Assembly: GCF_900102105.1 (NCBI RefSeq)
Contig: NZ_FNBB01000012.1
Location: forward strand, 1 to 64,000
Source of the DNA: Agrobacterium pusense
GTDB lineage: Bacteria; Pseudomonadota; Alphaproteobacteria; Rhizobiales; Rhizobiaceae
Direction of reading: 5' to 3'
DNA length: 64,000 nucleotides
The notes under the pieces were generated by a model, which was given only the letters and a program-made list of their open reading frames with translations, was not told where the DNA came from and ran no database searches. Positions 26,592-35,674 of the stretch are shown in pieces. The stretch's first letter is position 1. The number at the start of each line of letters is the position of its first letter. A program made the position numbers and the translations under genes.

Positions 26592-28175
26592 ATGGCGGCT
26601 ACGGTTGTCGGTACGGGCGGGGCGTCCATCCCCGCCGATCCTCCGATGGACAGGCGCAGGCTCATCGCATTCTTCGCGATGGTCTTCGGCATGTTCATGT
26701 CTATTCTCGACATTCAGATCGTCTCCGCCTCGCTTGCGGAAATCCAGGCCGGCCTCGGCGCCGGCTCGGATGAGATCGCCTGGGTGCAGACGTCCTATCT
26801 GATCGCGGAAGTCATTATGATCCCGCTGTCGGGCACGCTGGCGCGCATTCTCTCCACGCGCGTGCTCTTCGCCACCTGTGCTGCGGGCTTCACGATCTCG
26901 AGCGCGCTCTGCGCCACTGCCACCAATATCGACCAGATGATCGTTTACCGCGCGATCCAGGGCTTTATCGGCGGCGGCATGATCCCGTCGGTCTTTGCGG
27001 CCGCCTTTACCATCTTCCCGCCGTCGAAACGGTCGGTCGTCTCACCGATCATCGGTCTGGTCGCCACGCTCGCGCCCACCATCGGCCCGACGGTCGGCGG
27101 TTATCTTTCCAACGCCTTTTCCTGGCACTGGCTGTTCCTCGTCAACATCATCCCCGGCATCATCGTCACCATCCTGACATGGAGCCTGATCGATTTCGAC
27201 AAGCCGGAGCGGTCGCTCTGGAAGAAGTTCGACTGGTGGGGGCTGATCTCTATGGCCGTCTTCCTCGGCTCGCTGGAATATGTGCTGGAAGAGGGTAACA
27301 ACAAGGACTGGTTTAACGACGAACACATCGTCATGGGAACGGTCGCCATGGTTATCGGCGCGGTCGTCTTTTTCTGGCGCGCCTTCAAGGTGGAGTTCCC
27401 CGTGGTTGATATCCGCGCCTTTGCGGACCGCAACTTTTCCATCGGCTCGCTGTTCTCCTTCGTCATGGGAATCGGGCTTTACGGGTTGACCTATCTCTAC
27501 CCGCTCTATCTCGGCCGGGTGAGGGGATATGACGCGCTGATGATCGGCGAGACCATGTTCGTGTCCGGCCTTGCGATGTTCTTCACCGCGCCGATTGCCG
27601 GCAAGGTCTCCACCAAGCTCGATCCGCGGGCGATGATGGCCATCGGCTTCATCAGCTTCGGCTGCGGCACCTGGATCATGACGCACGTGACGACCGACTG
27701 GGATTTCTACGAGCTGCTGATCCCGCAGATCCTGCGCGGTTTCGGCCTGATGATGTGCATGGTGCCGATCAACAACATCGCGCTCGGCACCCTGCCGCCC
27801 GCCCGTATCCGCAACGCCTCCGGCCTGTTCAACCTCACGCGTAACCTCGGCGGCGCCGTTGGTCTTGCCGTCATCAACACCATGCTGTCGCAGCGCACGG
27901 ACGACCATTATGTGCGTCTGGCCGAACATATCAGCTATTCCAACCCCAAGGCGCTGGAATGGCTGAACAGTGTCGGCGCCAACTATGATTCCTACGGGCT
28001 GGACGGCGCATCCGTCGCGGTCAAGAAAATGGTCGGCATGGTCTCGCAGCAGGCATGGATTCTAGCCTTCGCCGATGTGTTCTTCGCGCTGACGCTGCTG
28101 TTTTCCAGCCTGATCTTCATGACGATCCTGATCCAGAAACCCAAGGCAGCGCCGCCGCCAGACGCGGCGCACTGA
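26592..28175 (+). CDS. emrB: EmrB-type drug efflux transporter (DHA2 family, 14 TMS)
   Basis: A 527-residue major facilitator of the DHA2 class with about 14 membrane helices. Motif D1-like LDIQIVSASLAEIQ is in helix 1 (about residues 37-50), motif A-like LSGTLARIL follows helix 2, and antiporter motif C is APTIGPTVGGYL (about 155-166). It pumps drugs or plant phenolics by proton antiport together with EmrA. It starts 34 bp after emrA and ends with a strong terminator, so emrAB is a two-gene operon. Confidence 0.93.
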   Translation: MAATVVGTGGASIPADPPMDRRRLIAFFAMVFGMFMSILDIQIVSASLAEIQAGLGAGSDEIAWVQTSYLIAEVIMIPLSGTLARILSTRVLFATCAAGFTISSALCATATNIDQMIVYRAIQGFIGGGMIPSVFAAAFTIFPPSKRSVVSPIIGLVATLAPTIGPTVGGYLSNAFSWHWLFLVNIIPGIIVTILTWSLIDFDKPERSLWKKFDWWGLISMAVFLGSLEYVLEEGNNKDWFNDEHIVMGTVAMVIGAVVFFWRAFKVEFPVVDIRAFADRNFSIGSLFSFVMGIGLYGLTYLYPLYLGRVRGYDALMIGETMFVSGLAMFFTAPIAGKVSTKLDPRAMMAIGFISFGCGTWIMTHVTTDWDFYELLIPQILRGFGLMMCMVPINNIALGTLPPARIRNASGLFNLTRNLGGAVGLAVINTMLSQRTDDHYVRLAEHISYSNPKALEWLNSVGANYDSYGLDGASVAVKKMVGMVSQQAWILAFADVFFALTLLFSSLIFMTILIQKPKAAPPPDAAH

Positions 28176-28205
28176 TAACAATCCCCTCCCATCCACCGCA
28201 GAGCT

Positions 28206-28235
28206 GGGGCCGTCGGAAATGACGGCCCCTTTTTT
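28206..28235 (+). terminator. Rho-independent terminator of emrAB
   Basis: GGGGCCGTC and GACGGCCCC form a perfect 9-bp stem around GGAAAT, followed by TTTTTT. It ends the emrAB transcript. Confidence 0.93.
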
Positions 28236-28316
28236 ATATCCGGCCAAAATCCCCATTTCGCCTGTTGCCAGATTTCGACTGTTGATCGCGACGGGCAAGC
28301 CATGTATATCAATTTA

Positions 28317-28332
28317 TGAGGTACGTACCTCA
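28317..28332. promoter_or_regulatory. 16-bp operator-like palindrome upstream of the PPOX gene
   Basis: TGAGGTACGTACCTCA is a perfect 16-bp palindrome with a central CG, the geometry of LacI-family operators. A near-identical site (one base changed) stands before the LacI gene at 29119. Confidence 0.65.
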
Positions 28333-28420
28333 AAAAGGCGCAAGGGTAGCGAAAACGGGGCCGGGAGGACGGCTGACCGGTATTTTGGCCCCTTGGGCAG
28401 GGCGGTTCAGAGGGGAGATC

Positions 28421-29071
28421 ATGGCGGCCTTGGAACTCAATCCAGACTTCGCAATCACGGATGAGCAGTCGCTTCGCGGCCTGTTCGAGCCGACACATGC
28501 CCTCGCGCTACAGAAGTGTCAGGACAGGCTCGGCGAACATGCGCAGGAATTCATTCGGCGTTCGCCCTTTCTCTGCATCGGCACCCAAAACCTTGAGGGA
28601 AAGGCCGATGTCAGCCCCCGCGGCGATCCGCCGGGCTTTGTAAGGGTTCTCGACGCGCGCACGCTGGCGATCCCGGACCGGCCGGGCAACAATCGCCTTG
28701 ATACGCTCAGCAATATCATCGCCAACCCCATTGTCGGTCTCTTGTTTATCGTGCCCGGTTTCGACGACACCCTGCGGGTGAACGGGCGAGCGACACTGAG
28801 CACCGATCCAGAACTACTGAAGCTGATGAGCGTTGCGGATCGTATCCCCAAACTTGCCATCGTCTTGAAGGTGGATGAGGTCTTCATGCATTGCGCCAAG
28901 GCGTTCCGGCGCTCCCACCTGTGGGATCCCGCGCATCACCAGTCCCGGTCGGAAATGCCCTCGCTTATCAAGATCATCTTGGATGAAACGTCGCGCACTC
29001 CGACAAATGGGGATGACCTGCGGAAGATGGATGAGCAGCTGGAGCAGGACTACCGCCGGACCCTCTATTAG
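28421..29071 (+). CDS. Pyridoxamine 5'-phosphate oxidase-like flavoprotein (MSMEG_1061 type)
   Basis: A 216-residue split-barrel protein of the PPOX/FMN-binding superfamily. Strands around FLCIGTQNLEGKADVSPRGD (about residues 51-70) and LAIPDRPGNNRLDTLSNI (about 81-98) contain the usual FMN-phosphate contacts, and GLLFIVPGFDDTLRVNGRA is the dimer-interface strand. The C-terminal helical part (SRSEMPSLIKIILDE) is typical of the subfamily with poorly known substrates; some relatives use F420 or FMN. The ATG at 28421 has an AGGGGAG site. A palindrome it shares with the following lacI-type gene suggests co-regulation. Confidence 0.82.
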   Translation: MAALELNPDFAITDEQSLRGLFEPTHALALQKCQDRLGEHAQEFIRRSPFLCIGTQNLEGKADVSPRGDPPGFVRVLDARTLAIPDRPGNNRLDTLSNIIANPIVGLLFIVPGFDDTLRVNGRATLSTDPELLKLMSVADRIPKLAIVLKVDEVFMHCAKAFRRSHLWDPAHHQSRSEMPSLIKIILDETSRTPTNGDDLRKMDEQLEQDYRRTLY

Positions 29072-29118
29072 CCTCAGCCCATGCCGGGATTGATATTCCG
29101 CAGCCATTTGATGAATTA

Positions 29119-29134
29119 TGAGGTACGTACATCA
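29119..29134. promoter_or_regulatory. 16-bp operator-like palindrome upstream of the LacI-family gene
   Basis: TGAGGTACGTACATCA is the same sequence as the site at 28317 apart from one base in the right half. It lies 54 bp upstream of the LacI start, consistent with autoregulation. Confidence 0.65.
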
Positions 29135-29187
29135 TTTTTCGATTTACGGCGGCCGCAAAGCTGGATATGCAGGAGGCGGGAGGAGCC

Positions 29188-30210
29188 ATGAAGCCGACAG
29201 TTCACGATATCGCCGAGCGGGCGGGCGTCAGCCTCGCCACCATAGACCGGGTGCTGAACATGCGTCCCGGCGTGCATGCCGCAACGCGGGCGCGGGTGGA
29301 AGCGGCCATTGCCGAACTGGGTTATGTGCGCGACATCGCCGCCGCCAATCTGGCCAAGGGGCGCAATTACTCGATGATCTTCATCCTGCCCGGCAACGAC
29401 AATTCCTTCATGGCGACACTGCGCGCCGAGGTACGGGCTGCGGCCAGCCGCTCGCATCTGGAGCGGACGGCGATCCGCGTCATCGAGGTGCCGCCGTTTA
29501 ATGCTGCGGCTCTGACCGAGGCTCTGGAAGTTGCGCGCCGGGAAAAGCCATCCGGGGTGGCCTTCGTCGCCACCGATTCCGAAGATGTGGCGGAGGCCGC
29601 CGACCGGCTGGCGGAAGACGGCATCGCCACGGTGACGCTGGTGTCGGACCTCTCGGGTTCGAGGCGCGACCATTATGCCGGCGTAGACAACGTCGCCGCC
29701 GGGCGCACGGCGGCGAGCCTGATGGGACGTTTTCTTTCCGGGCGCGGCGGAGATGTCGCCGTTGTGGCCGGCTCCATGCTGGTGCGCGACCATCGCGAGC
29801 GTCTGGAAGGGTTTCGCGCCGTCATCGAGGCAGAGTTTCCCCAGGCGCGGCTGCTGCCGGTGCTGGAGGGCAGGGACGATCCGCTGACCGTCGAGGCGCT
29901 GGTGCGCGAGGCGCTCGGCAATGCAACCCTCGCCGGCATTTACAGTCTCGGTGCCGGTAATCGAGGTCTCATCCGCGCGCTTGGAGCGGTAGATGACGAA
30001 AGACCGCTTTCGGTCATCGCCCATGAGCTCACCGAAACCACCGCCAATGCGCTGCGGCAAGGGCTGCTGGATGCCGTGCTCAACCAGGACGCGGGTCACG
30101 AGGTGCGCAGCGCCATCCGCGTCCTGAAGGCGCGCGCCGATGGCCTGCCCGTCATCGCCGCGCAGGAACGTATTCGTATCGATATCTTCCTCAGGGACAA
30201 TCTTCCCTGA
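29188..30210 (+). CDS. LacI-family regulator, probably controlling xylBA
   Basis: A 340-residue LacI/PurR regulator. The helix-turn-helix plus hinge is TVHDIAERAGVSLATIDRVL (residues 3-22), continuing to about residue 58. The periplasmic-binding-protein-like domain (about 62-335) has the unusual style of the sugar-binding LacI group that includes many alphaproteobacterial xylose regulators. GGGAGGAG precedes the ATG at 29188. It is followed by xylB (103 bp) and xylA on the same strand, so the three probably form one operon, with autoregulation through the site at 29119. Confidence 0.88.
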   Translation: MKPTVHDIAERAGVSLATIDRVLNMRPGVHAATRARVEAAIAELGYVRDIAAANLAKGRNYSMIFILPGNDNSFMATLRAEVRAAASRSHLERTAIRVIEVPPFNAAALTEALEVARREKPSGVAFVATDSEDVAEAADRLAEDGIATVTLVSDLSGSRRDHYAGVDNVAAGRTAASLMGRFLSGRGGDVAVVAGSMLVRDHRERLEGFRAVIEAEFPQARLLPVLEGRDDPLTVEALVREALGNATLAGIYSLGAGNRGLIRALGAVDDERPLSVIAHELTETTANALRQGLLDAVLNQDAGHEVRSAIRVLKARADGLPVIAAQERIRIDIFLRDNLP

Positions 30211-30313
30211 AGAAACTCTTCCGAAGGACAAGTGGCCGCCGGTTTTCCCTCTGGCGGCGGCTTTAAAAAACCGCATGAACTTTGGCGCATGGCGCGCCGG
30301 AATGGAGAAATAC

Positions 30314-31768
30314 ATGTATCTCGGTCTCGATCTTGGCACTTCAGGCGTCAAAGCCCTGCTGATGGACGGCGATCAGAAAATCATCGGCTCGGCCAACGGC
30401 TCGCTGGATGTCTCGCGCCCGCATCATGGCTGGTCGGAACAGGACCCGGCGGACTGGATCGCCGCGACGAAAACCGCAGTTGCCGGCCTGAAGCAGAAAT
30501 TTCCGAAAGAGCTTGCCGCGGTGAAGGGCATCGGCCTTTCCGGCCAGATGCACGGCGCCACACTTGTCGATGCCGATGGCAAGGTGCTGCGCCCCTGCAT
30601 TCTCTGGAATGACACCCGCTCCCATGCCGAAGCAGCCGCACTCGACGCTGATCCGCGCTTCCGCAAGATAACCGGCAATATCGTCTTCCCCGGCTTCACC
30701 GCGCCGAAGCTCGCCTGGGTGGCAAAGAACGAACCTGAAGTCTTCGCAAAAGTCGCCAAGGTATTGCTGCCGAAGGATTATCTGCGGCTGTGGCTGACCG
30801 GTGAATATATCTCGGAAATGTCCGATTCCGCCGGCACTTCCTGGCTCGATACCGGCGCGCGCAAATGGTCTTCCGACCTGCTTGCCGCCACCGGGCTCGA
30901 TGAAAAACACATGCCGTCTCTGGTGGAAGGCACGGATGAGGCGGGCGTTCTGCGCGCCGAGCTTGCCTCCGAATGGGGCATTTCCGGCCGGGCCGTGGTT
31001 GCCGGCGGAGCGGGCGACAATGCCGCCTCGGCCTGTGGCATGGGCACGGTGAAGGAAGGTCATGCCTTCGTGTCGCTCGGAACCTCTGGCGTGCTTTTTG
31101 CCGCCAATGCCTCTTATCTGCCGAAGCCGGAAAGCGCCGTGCATGCTTTCTGCCACGCGTTGCCCAATACCTGGCACCAGATGGGCGTCATTCTCTCCGC
31201 CACGGATGCGCTGAACTGGTATTCGCGGCTGACAGGCCAATCTGCCGCCGATCTGACCGGCGAACTCGGCGACACGCTGCTTGCACCGACTGGCGTCACT
31301 TTCGCTCCCTACCTTTCCGGCGAGCGCACACCGCACAATGATGCTGCCATCCGCGGCTCCTTCATCGGCCTTTCGCATGAGAGCGACCGCAAGGCGCTGA
31401 CGCAGGCCGTGCTTGAGGGCGTGACCTTCGCGATCAGAGACAATCTCGAAGCCCTGAAATCCGCCGGCACCTCGATCTCTCGTGTCACCGCCATCGGCGG
31501 CGGCTCGCGTTCGGCCTATTGGCTGGCGTCGATTGCTACGTCGCTTGGTGTGCCAGTGGATATTCCCGCCGAGGGCGATTTCGGTGCGGCCTTCGGTGCC
31601 GCGCGTCTCGGCCTGATTGCCGCGACCGGAGCTGATCCGGTGGCGGTGTGCTCGCAGCCGGAGACGGCGCGGACGATTGAGCCGGTGGCTGATCTGGCCG
31701 GTGCCTATGAGGAGGCTTACCGGCGGTATCACGCGGTTTATCCGGCGATTAGGGGGCTTTCGCATTGA
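30314..31768 (+). CDS. xylB: Xylulokinase
   Basis: A 484-residue FGGY kinase that phosphorylates D-xylulose. It begins MYLGLDLGTSGVKALLMDGD, as in known XylB. The catalytic region is LSGQMHGATLVD (about residues 74-85) with WNDTR after it, and the ADP site includes GGAGDNAASACGMG (about 231-244) and IGGGSRSAYWL (about 394-404). The start at ATG 30314 has a GGAG site 6 bases upstream; ATG 30302 is possible. The tail runs into a family 2 repeat that separates it from xylA by 227 bp. Confidence 0.95.
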   Translation: MYLGLDLGTSGVKALLMDGDQKIIGSANGSLDVSRPHHGWSEQDPADWIAATKTAVAGLKQKFPKELAAVKGIGLSGQMHGATLVDADGKVLRPCILWNDTRSHAEAAALDADPRFRKITGNIVFPGFTAPKLAWVAKNEPEVFAKVAKVLLPKDYLRLWLTGEYISEMSDSAGTSWLDTGARKWSSDLLAATGLDEKHMPSLVEGTDEAGVLRAELASEWGISGRAVVAGGAGDNAASACGMGTVKEGHAFVSLGTSGVLFAANASYLPKPESAVHAFCHALPNTWHQMGVILSATDALNWYSRLTGQSAADLTGELGDTLLAPTGVTFAPYLSGERTPHNDAAIRGSFIGLSHESDRKALTQAVLEGVTFAIRDNLEALKSAGTSISRVTAIGGGSRSAYWLASIATSLGVPVDIPAEGDFGAAFGAARLGLIAATGADPVAVCSQPETARTIEPVADLAGAYEEAYRRYHAVYPAIRGLSH

Positions 31769-31788
31769 GACACGGCGTGTGGGGCTTC

Positions 31789-31945
31789 ACCCCCCTCTGC
31801 CCTGCCGGGCATCTCCCCCACAAGGAGGGAGATCGAATCGCCGCACCGTCCCGGCCATCTCTAACGCAGCGGAGGATGCGCCGAAGTTAACGTCTTGCCG
31901 ATCTCCCCCCTTGAGGGGGAGATGTCCGGCAGGACAGAGGGGGGT
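31789..31945. repeat. GC-rich palindromic repeat (family 2), 157-bp copy
   Basis: ACCCCCCTCTG to CAGAGGGGGGT, with internal CTCCCCC/GGGGGAG hairpins at both ends. It sits between xylB and xylA inside what would otherwise be one operon, and ends 50 bp upstream of xylA. Confidence 0.9.
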
Positions 31946-31995
31946 AGCCACACCCTCCATCAATTAAACCTAACCCACCAAGGAGGAACCACCCA

Positions 31996-33306
31996 ATGAG
32001 CACAGGCTTCTTCGGCGATATCGCCAAGATCAAATATGAAGGCCCCGACAGCACCAATCCGCTGGCCTTCCGCCACTACAACCCTGATGAAATCGTCGCG
32101 GGCAAGCGCATGGAAGACCATCTGCGTTTTGCGGTGGCCTACTGGCACACCTTCACCTGGCCGGGCGGTGACCCCTTTGGCGGCCAGACGTTCGAGCGTC
32201 CATGGTTTGAAGACAGCATGCAGGCCGCGAAACTGAAGGCCGACGTGGCGTTCGAATTCTTCTCGCTGCTCGGTTCGCCGTTCTACTGCTTCCACGATGC
32301 CGACGTACGGCCGGAAGGCGAGAACTTCGCGGAAAACACCAAGAACCTCAACGAGATCGTTGATTATTTCGCGCAGAAGCAGGCCGATACCGGCGTGAAG
32401 CTCCTTTGGGGCACGGCCAACCTCTTCTCCAACCGCCGCTTCATGTCGGGTGCCGCGACCAATCCCGATCCTGACGTCTTCGCTTTCTCCGCCGCAACGG
32501 TGAAGACCTGCATGGACGCCACCAAGAAGCTCGGCGGCGCGAACTACGTTCTGTGGGGCGGCCGCGAAGGCTACGAAACCCTGCTCAACACCGATCTGTC
32601 GCGCGAGCTCGACCAGCTTGGCCGCTTCCTCAATCTGGTGGTGGAATACAAATACAAGATCGGTTTTGAAGGCACGATCCTGATCGAGCCGAAGCCGCAG
32701 GAGCCGACCAAGCACCAGTACGACTATGACGTCGCCACCGTTTATGCCTTCCTGCAGAAGAACGGTCTCGACAAGGAAGTGAAGGTCAATATCGAGCAGG
32801 GCCACGCCATCCTCGCCGGCCACTCTTTCGAGCACGAGCTTGCCATGGCGAACGCCTTCGGCATTTTCGGCTCCATCGACATGAACCGCAACGATTACCA
32901 GTCCGGCTGGGATACGGACCAGTTCCCCAACAACGTGCCGGAAATGGCGCTCGCCTATTACCATGTTCTCGCCGGCGGCGGCTTCAAGAATGGCGGTACC
33001 AACTTCGATTCCAAGCTGCGTCGCCAGTCGCTCGATCCGCAGGACCTGCTGATCGGCCATATCGGTGGCATGGATTGCTGCGCCCGTGGCCTCAAGGCGG
33101 CGGCGAAGATGATCGAGGACGGCGCATTGTCGAAGCCACTCAAGGAGCGCTACGCCAAGTGGGATTCGCCGGAAGCCCAGAAGATGCTGCGCGGCGAGCT
33201 GAAGCTCGACGAGATCGCGGCATTGGTCGAGCGCGAGGATATCAACCCCGAGCCGAAATCGGGTCGTCAGGAATATCTCGAAAACGTGGTCAATCGTTAC
33301 GTTTGA
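31996..33306 (+). CDS. xylA: D-xylose isomerase
   Basis: A 436-residue class II xylose isomerase that interconverts xylose and xylulose in the cytosol. The catalytic histidine/aspartate motif is [16 protein letters not shown] (about residues 97-112). Metal-binding glutamates and histidines are in [14 protein letters not shown] (about 188-201), [16 protein letters not shown] (about 231-246) and [18 protein letters not shown] (about 264-281). AAGGAGG lies 8 bases before the ATG. With xylB it converts xylose to xylulose 5-phosphate; transaldolase at 9.6 kb acts further down the same route. Confidence 0.97.
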   Translation: MSTGFFGDIAKIKYEGPDSTNPLAFRHYNPDEIVAGKRMEDHLRFAVAYWHTFTWPGGDPFGGQTFERPWFEDSMQAAKLKADVAFEFFSLLGSPFYCFHDADVRPEGENFAENTKNLNEIVDYFAQKQADTGVKLLWGTANLFSNRRFMSGAATNPDPDVFAFSAATVKTCMDATKKLGGANYVLWGGREGYETLLNTDLSRELDQLGRFLNLVVEYKYKIGFEGTILIEPKPQEPTKHQYDYDVATVYAFLQKNGLDKEVKVNIEQGHAILAGHSFEHELAMANAFGIFGSIDMNRNDYQSGWDTDQFPNNVPEMALAYYHVLAGGGFKNGGTNFDSKLRRQSLDPQDLLIGHIGGMDCCARGLKAAAKMIEDGALSKPLKERYAKWDSPEAQKMLRGELKLDEIAALVEREDINPEPKSGRQEYLENVVNRYV

Positions 33307-33360
33307 CGTGATGGGGGTGACGGCAACGTTGCCCCCTCATCGCCTCGCTGCGCTCCGGCA

Positions 33361-33381
33361 CTTCTCCCCGGCGGGGAGAAG
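33361..33381. repeat. CTTCTCCCC hairpin repeat (family 4), copy 1
   Basis: CTTCTCCCC-GGC-GGGGAGAAG is a perfect 9-bp stem, 55 bp after xylA. A longer-stemmed copy is at 41645. It may also act as a transcript end for xylA, although no T-run follows. Confidence 0.75.
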
Positions 33382-33878
33382 AACAAGCTTCACGCTCCTT
33401 GCCAAACGCGGCGGGCTCGGCACATTTCTTCTCTCCGCCGGGGGAGCCCAAAGGGCCGGGGGGGCGCTCTCAGTTCAGCTCCAGAAGAAGCTGACAACTC
33501 TGCGCCACCCCTCCATCCTTTTCAGTCACTTCCGAAAAAATTCTTCCTCTCCCGTCCCCATTGCCTCCGTTGGCTGCATCATTCCTCCCGCAACCGGAAC
33601 GGAAGGGCGATACGCGCGGCGCCTTTTGCGAACCGGTTGCCGGCATCGACAAGCATGGGTCTGGTAGACCGTGTTTCGGAGAGGCGTCCCGCACGGCCAG
33701 AGGCGGGAAGGGCTGATCGGATAGATGTCGTGAAAAGGCTTTAGGTGAGAGGCCATGATCATGGTCTTCATGATGCGGCCCGGTGCATGCAAATACTTCC
33801 ACCACTTCTCATTCCACACGCATTCACCGGGCCTGCCTCCCATGCCGCCGCTACTCGCTGCGGTGACGTTTGCGCATG

Positions 33879-33890
33879 CAAAGCGCTTTG
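33879..33890. promoter_or_regulatory. Possible LacI-type operator upstream of the beta-glucosidase
   Basis: CAAAGCGCTTTG is a 12-bp perfect palindrome containing AAGCGCTT, a core found in several sugar-operon LacI-type sites. It lies about 100 bp upstream of the GH1 start. No dedicated regulator is adjacent. Confidence 0.4.
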
Positions 33891-34002
33891 GGCCTGTTCA
33901 CCGCGCATCCTGAAACGTTGTAGATTCCGCCGAGCCCGACTGTACCTCGCAGGCGACATGGTCTAAACCGCTGCTGATCTTTCACATCCGATGGACTCTC
34001 CG

Positions 34003-35382
34003 ATGACCGATCCCAAAACGCTCGCAGCCCGTTTCCCCGGCGATTTCCTGTTTGGCGTCGCAACTGCCTCGTTCCAGATCGAAGGTTCCACCAAGGCGGA
34101 TGGCCGCAAGCCCTCCATCTGGGATGCCTTCTGCAATATGCCAGGCCATGTCTTCGGGCGTCACAATGGCGATATCGCCTGCGATCATTACAATCGCTGG
34201 GAGGAAGACCTCGATCTCATCGAGGAGATGGGGGTGGAGGCCTATCGTTTCTCGATCGCCTGGCCGCGCATCATTCCCGATGGTTTCGGGCCGATCAACG
34301 AGAAGGGTCTGGATTTCTACGACCGTCTCGTTGATGGCTGCAAGGCACGCGGGATCAAGACCTATGCGACGCTGTACCATTGGGATCTGCCGCTGACCCT
34401 GATGGGGGATGGCGGCTGGGCTTCCCGCTCCACGGCACATGCCTTCCAGCGTTACGCCAAGACCGTCATGGCCCGCCTCGGCGACCGGCTGGATGCGGTT
34501 GCGACCTTCAACGAGCCTTGGTGCGCGGTGTGGCTCAGCCATCTCTATGGTATCCACGCGCCGGGTGAGCGCAACATGGAGGCGGCCCTTGCCGCCATGC
34601 ACCATATCAACCTCGCCCATGGTTTTGGCGTGGAAGCTTCCCGCCATGTCGCGCCGAAAGTGCCGGTGGGGCTGGTATTGAACGCCCATTCCGTCATTCC
34701 CGCTTCCGATGGCGAGGCTGATCTGAAGGCAGCCGAGCGGGCCTTCCAGTTCCACAATGGCGCGTTCTTTGACCCGGTCTTCAAGGGCGAATATCCCGCC
34801 GAGATGATGGAGGCGCTGGGTGATCGTATGCCCGTCGTGGAGGCGGAAGACCTCGGCATCATCAGCCAGAAGCTCGACTGGTGGGGCCTGAATTATTACA
34901 CGCCGATGCGCGTTGCCGACGACGCGACACCGGGCGCGGAATTCCCCGCGACTATGCCCGCACCGGCGGTCAGCGATGTGAAGACCGATATCGGCTGGGA
35001 GGTTTACGCTCCGGCGCTGAAGTCGTTGGTTGAGACGCTCTACAGGCGTTACGATCTGCCGGAGTGCTACATCACCGAAAACGGCGCCTGCTATAATATG
35101 GGCGTCGAAAACGGCGAGGTGAATGACCAGCCGCGTCTCGATTATTACGCCGAACACCTCGGCATCGTCGCCGATCTCATCCGTGACGGTTACCCGATGC
35201 GCGGTTATTTCGCCTGGAGCCTGATGGATAATTTCGAATGGGCCGAGGGTTACCGCATGCGTTTCGGGCTCGTGCATGTTGATTACGAAACGCAGGTGCG
35301 GACGGTGAAGAATAGCGGCAAGTGGTACAGCGCGCTGGCTTCGGGTTTTCCGAAGGGGAACCATGGGGTGGTGAAGGGGTGA
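34003..35382 (+). CDS. GH1 beta-glucosidase
   Basis: A glycoside hydrolase family 1 enzyme of about 459 residues that hydrolyses beta-glucosides. The acid/base glutamate is in TFNEPW (about residue 168 of the TIM barrel), and the nucleophile is in YITENGA (about residue 356). FLFGVATASFQIEG at the start and MRGYFAWSLMDNFEWAEG near the end are family hallmarks. There is no signal peptide, so it is cytosolic and probably acts on imported cello-oligosaccharides or plant beta-glucosides. The start is either ATG 33991 or ATG 34003; I use the latter, which trims a four-residue MDSP lead. Confidence 0.92.
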   Translation: MTDPKTLAARFPGDFLFGVATASFQIEGSTKADGRKPSIWDAFCNMPGHVFGRHNGDIACDHYNRWEEDLDLIEEMGVEAYRFSIAWPRIIPDGFGPINEKGLDFYDRLVDGCKARGIKTYATLYHWDLPLTLMGDGGWASRSTAHAFQRYAKTVMARLGDRLDAVATFNEPWCAVWLSHLYGIHAPGERNMEAALAAMHHINLAHGFGVEASRHVAPKVPVGLVLNAHSVIPASDGEADLKAAERAFQFHNGAFFDPVFKGEYPAEMMEALGDRMPVVEAEDLGIISQKLDWWGLNYYTPMRVADDATPGAEFPATMPAPAVSDVKTDIGWEVYAPALKSLVETLYRRYDLPECYITENGACYNMGVENGEVNDQPRLDYYAEHLGIVADLIRDGYPMRGYFAWSLMDNFEWAEGYRMRFGLVHVDYETQVRTVKNSGKWYSALASGFPKGNHGVVKG

Positions 35383-35392
35383 AACCTCTCCA

Positions 35393-35481
35393 ACGTCATC
35401 CTCGGGCTTGTCCCGAGGATCTGCAACCTGCTGATTTTATTCAATGTGATTAGATCCTCGGCACAGGGCCGAGGATGACGT
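35393..35481. repeat. 89-bp palindromic repeat (family 3)
   Basis: ACGTCATCCTCGG to CCGAGGATGACGT; each end is a hairpin (CCTCGGGCTTGTCCCGAGG and its counterpart), with about 35 bp of AT-rich sequence between. Same length as the diverged copy at 17466. Confidence 0.88.
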
Positions 35482-35674
35482 CGAGAGGATGTATCGCGGG
35501 CACGCCAAAAAGTTCTCTCCCCTTATTATCAGTTTTCCAAACTTTTTTATCGGTTACCCCACGGTGCCTGCTTGCGCCTGCCGTCCCGGCTCCTATGTGA
35601 GACGGGCTACGAAGCGTAGCGCCCATCCTGCCGTCAAGGGGCAGGGCGGGCTGGTCCTCCCAGGGAAAACGAAC

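Larger units (their letters stand above)
33307..33990. other. 684-bp gene-free gap between xylA and the beta-glucosidase
   Basis: No convincing gene. It begins with a repeat-derived block: GCCCCCTCATCGCCTCGCTGCG (33340-33361, including a hairpin CTTCTCCCC-GGC-GGGGAGAAG at 33361-33381) and a degenerate half-copy to about 33470. The rest lacks periodic coding signal on either strand. Small open frames at 33470-33843 on the minus strand are Arg/Pro-rich and have no ribosome-binding site. The 12-bp palindrome at 33879 probably belongs to the beta-glucosidase promoter. Confidence 0.6.

Noticed and set aside
25202..26713. A 503-codon minus-strand frame across emrA
   Set aside because: It is the antisense shadow of the clear EmrA adaptor and would cover the TetR operators; composition is that of reversed Ala/Gln-rich helices.
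30341..31765. A 474-codon minus-strand frame opposite xylB
   Set aside because: The opposite strand has an unambiguous xylulokinase with all motifs. This frame has no recognisable domain.
33470..33843. Two overlapping minus-strand frames of 105-111 codons in the xylA-bglA gap
   Set aside because: Arg/Pro-rich, no ribosome-binding site and no domain. They overlap each other in different frames, and the region begins with repeat debris.
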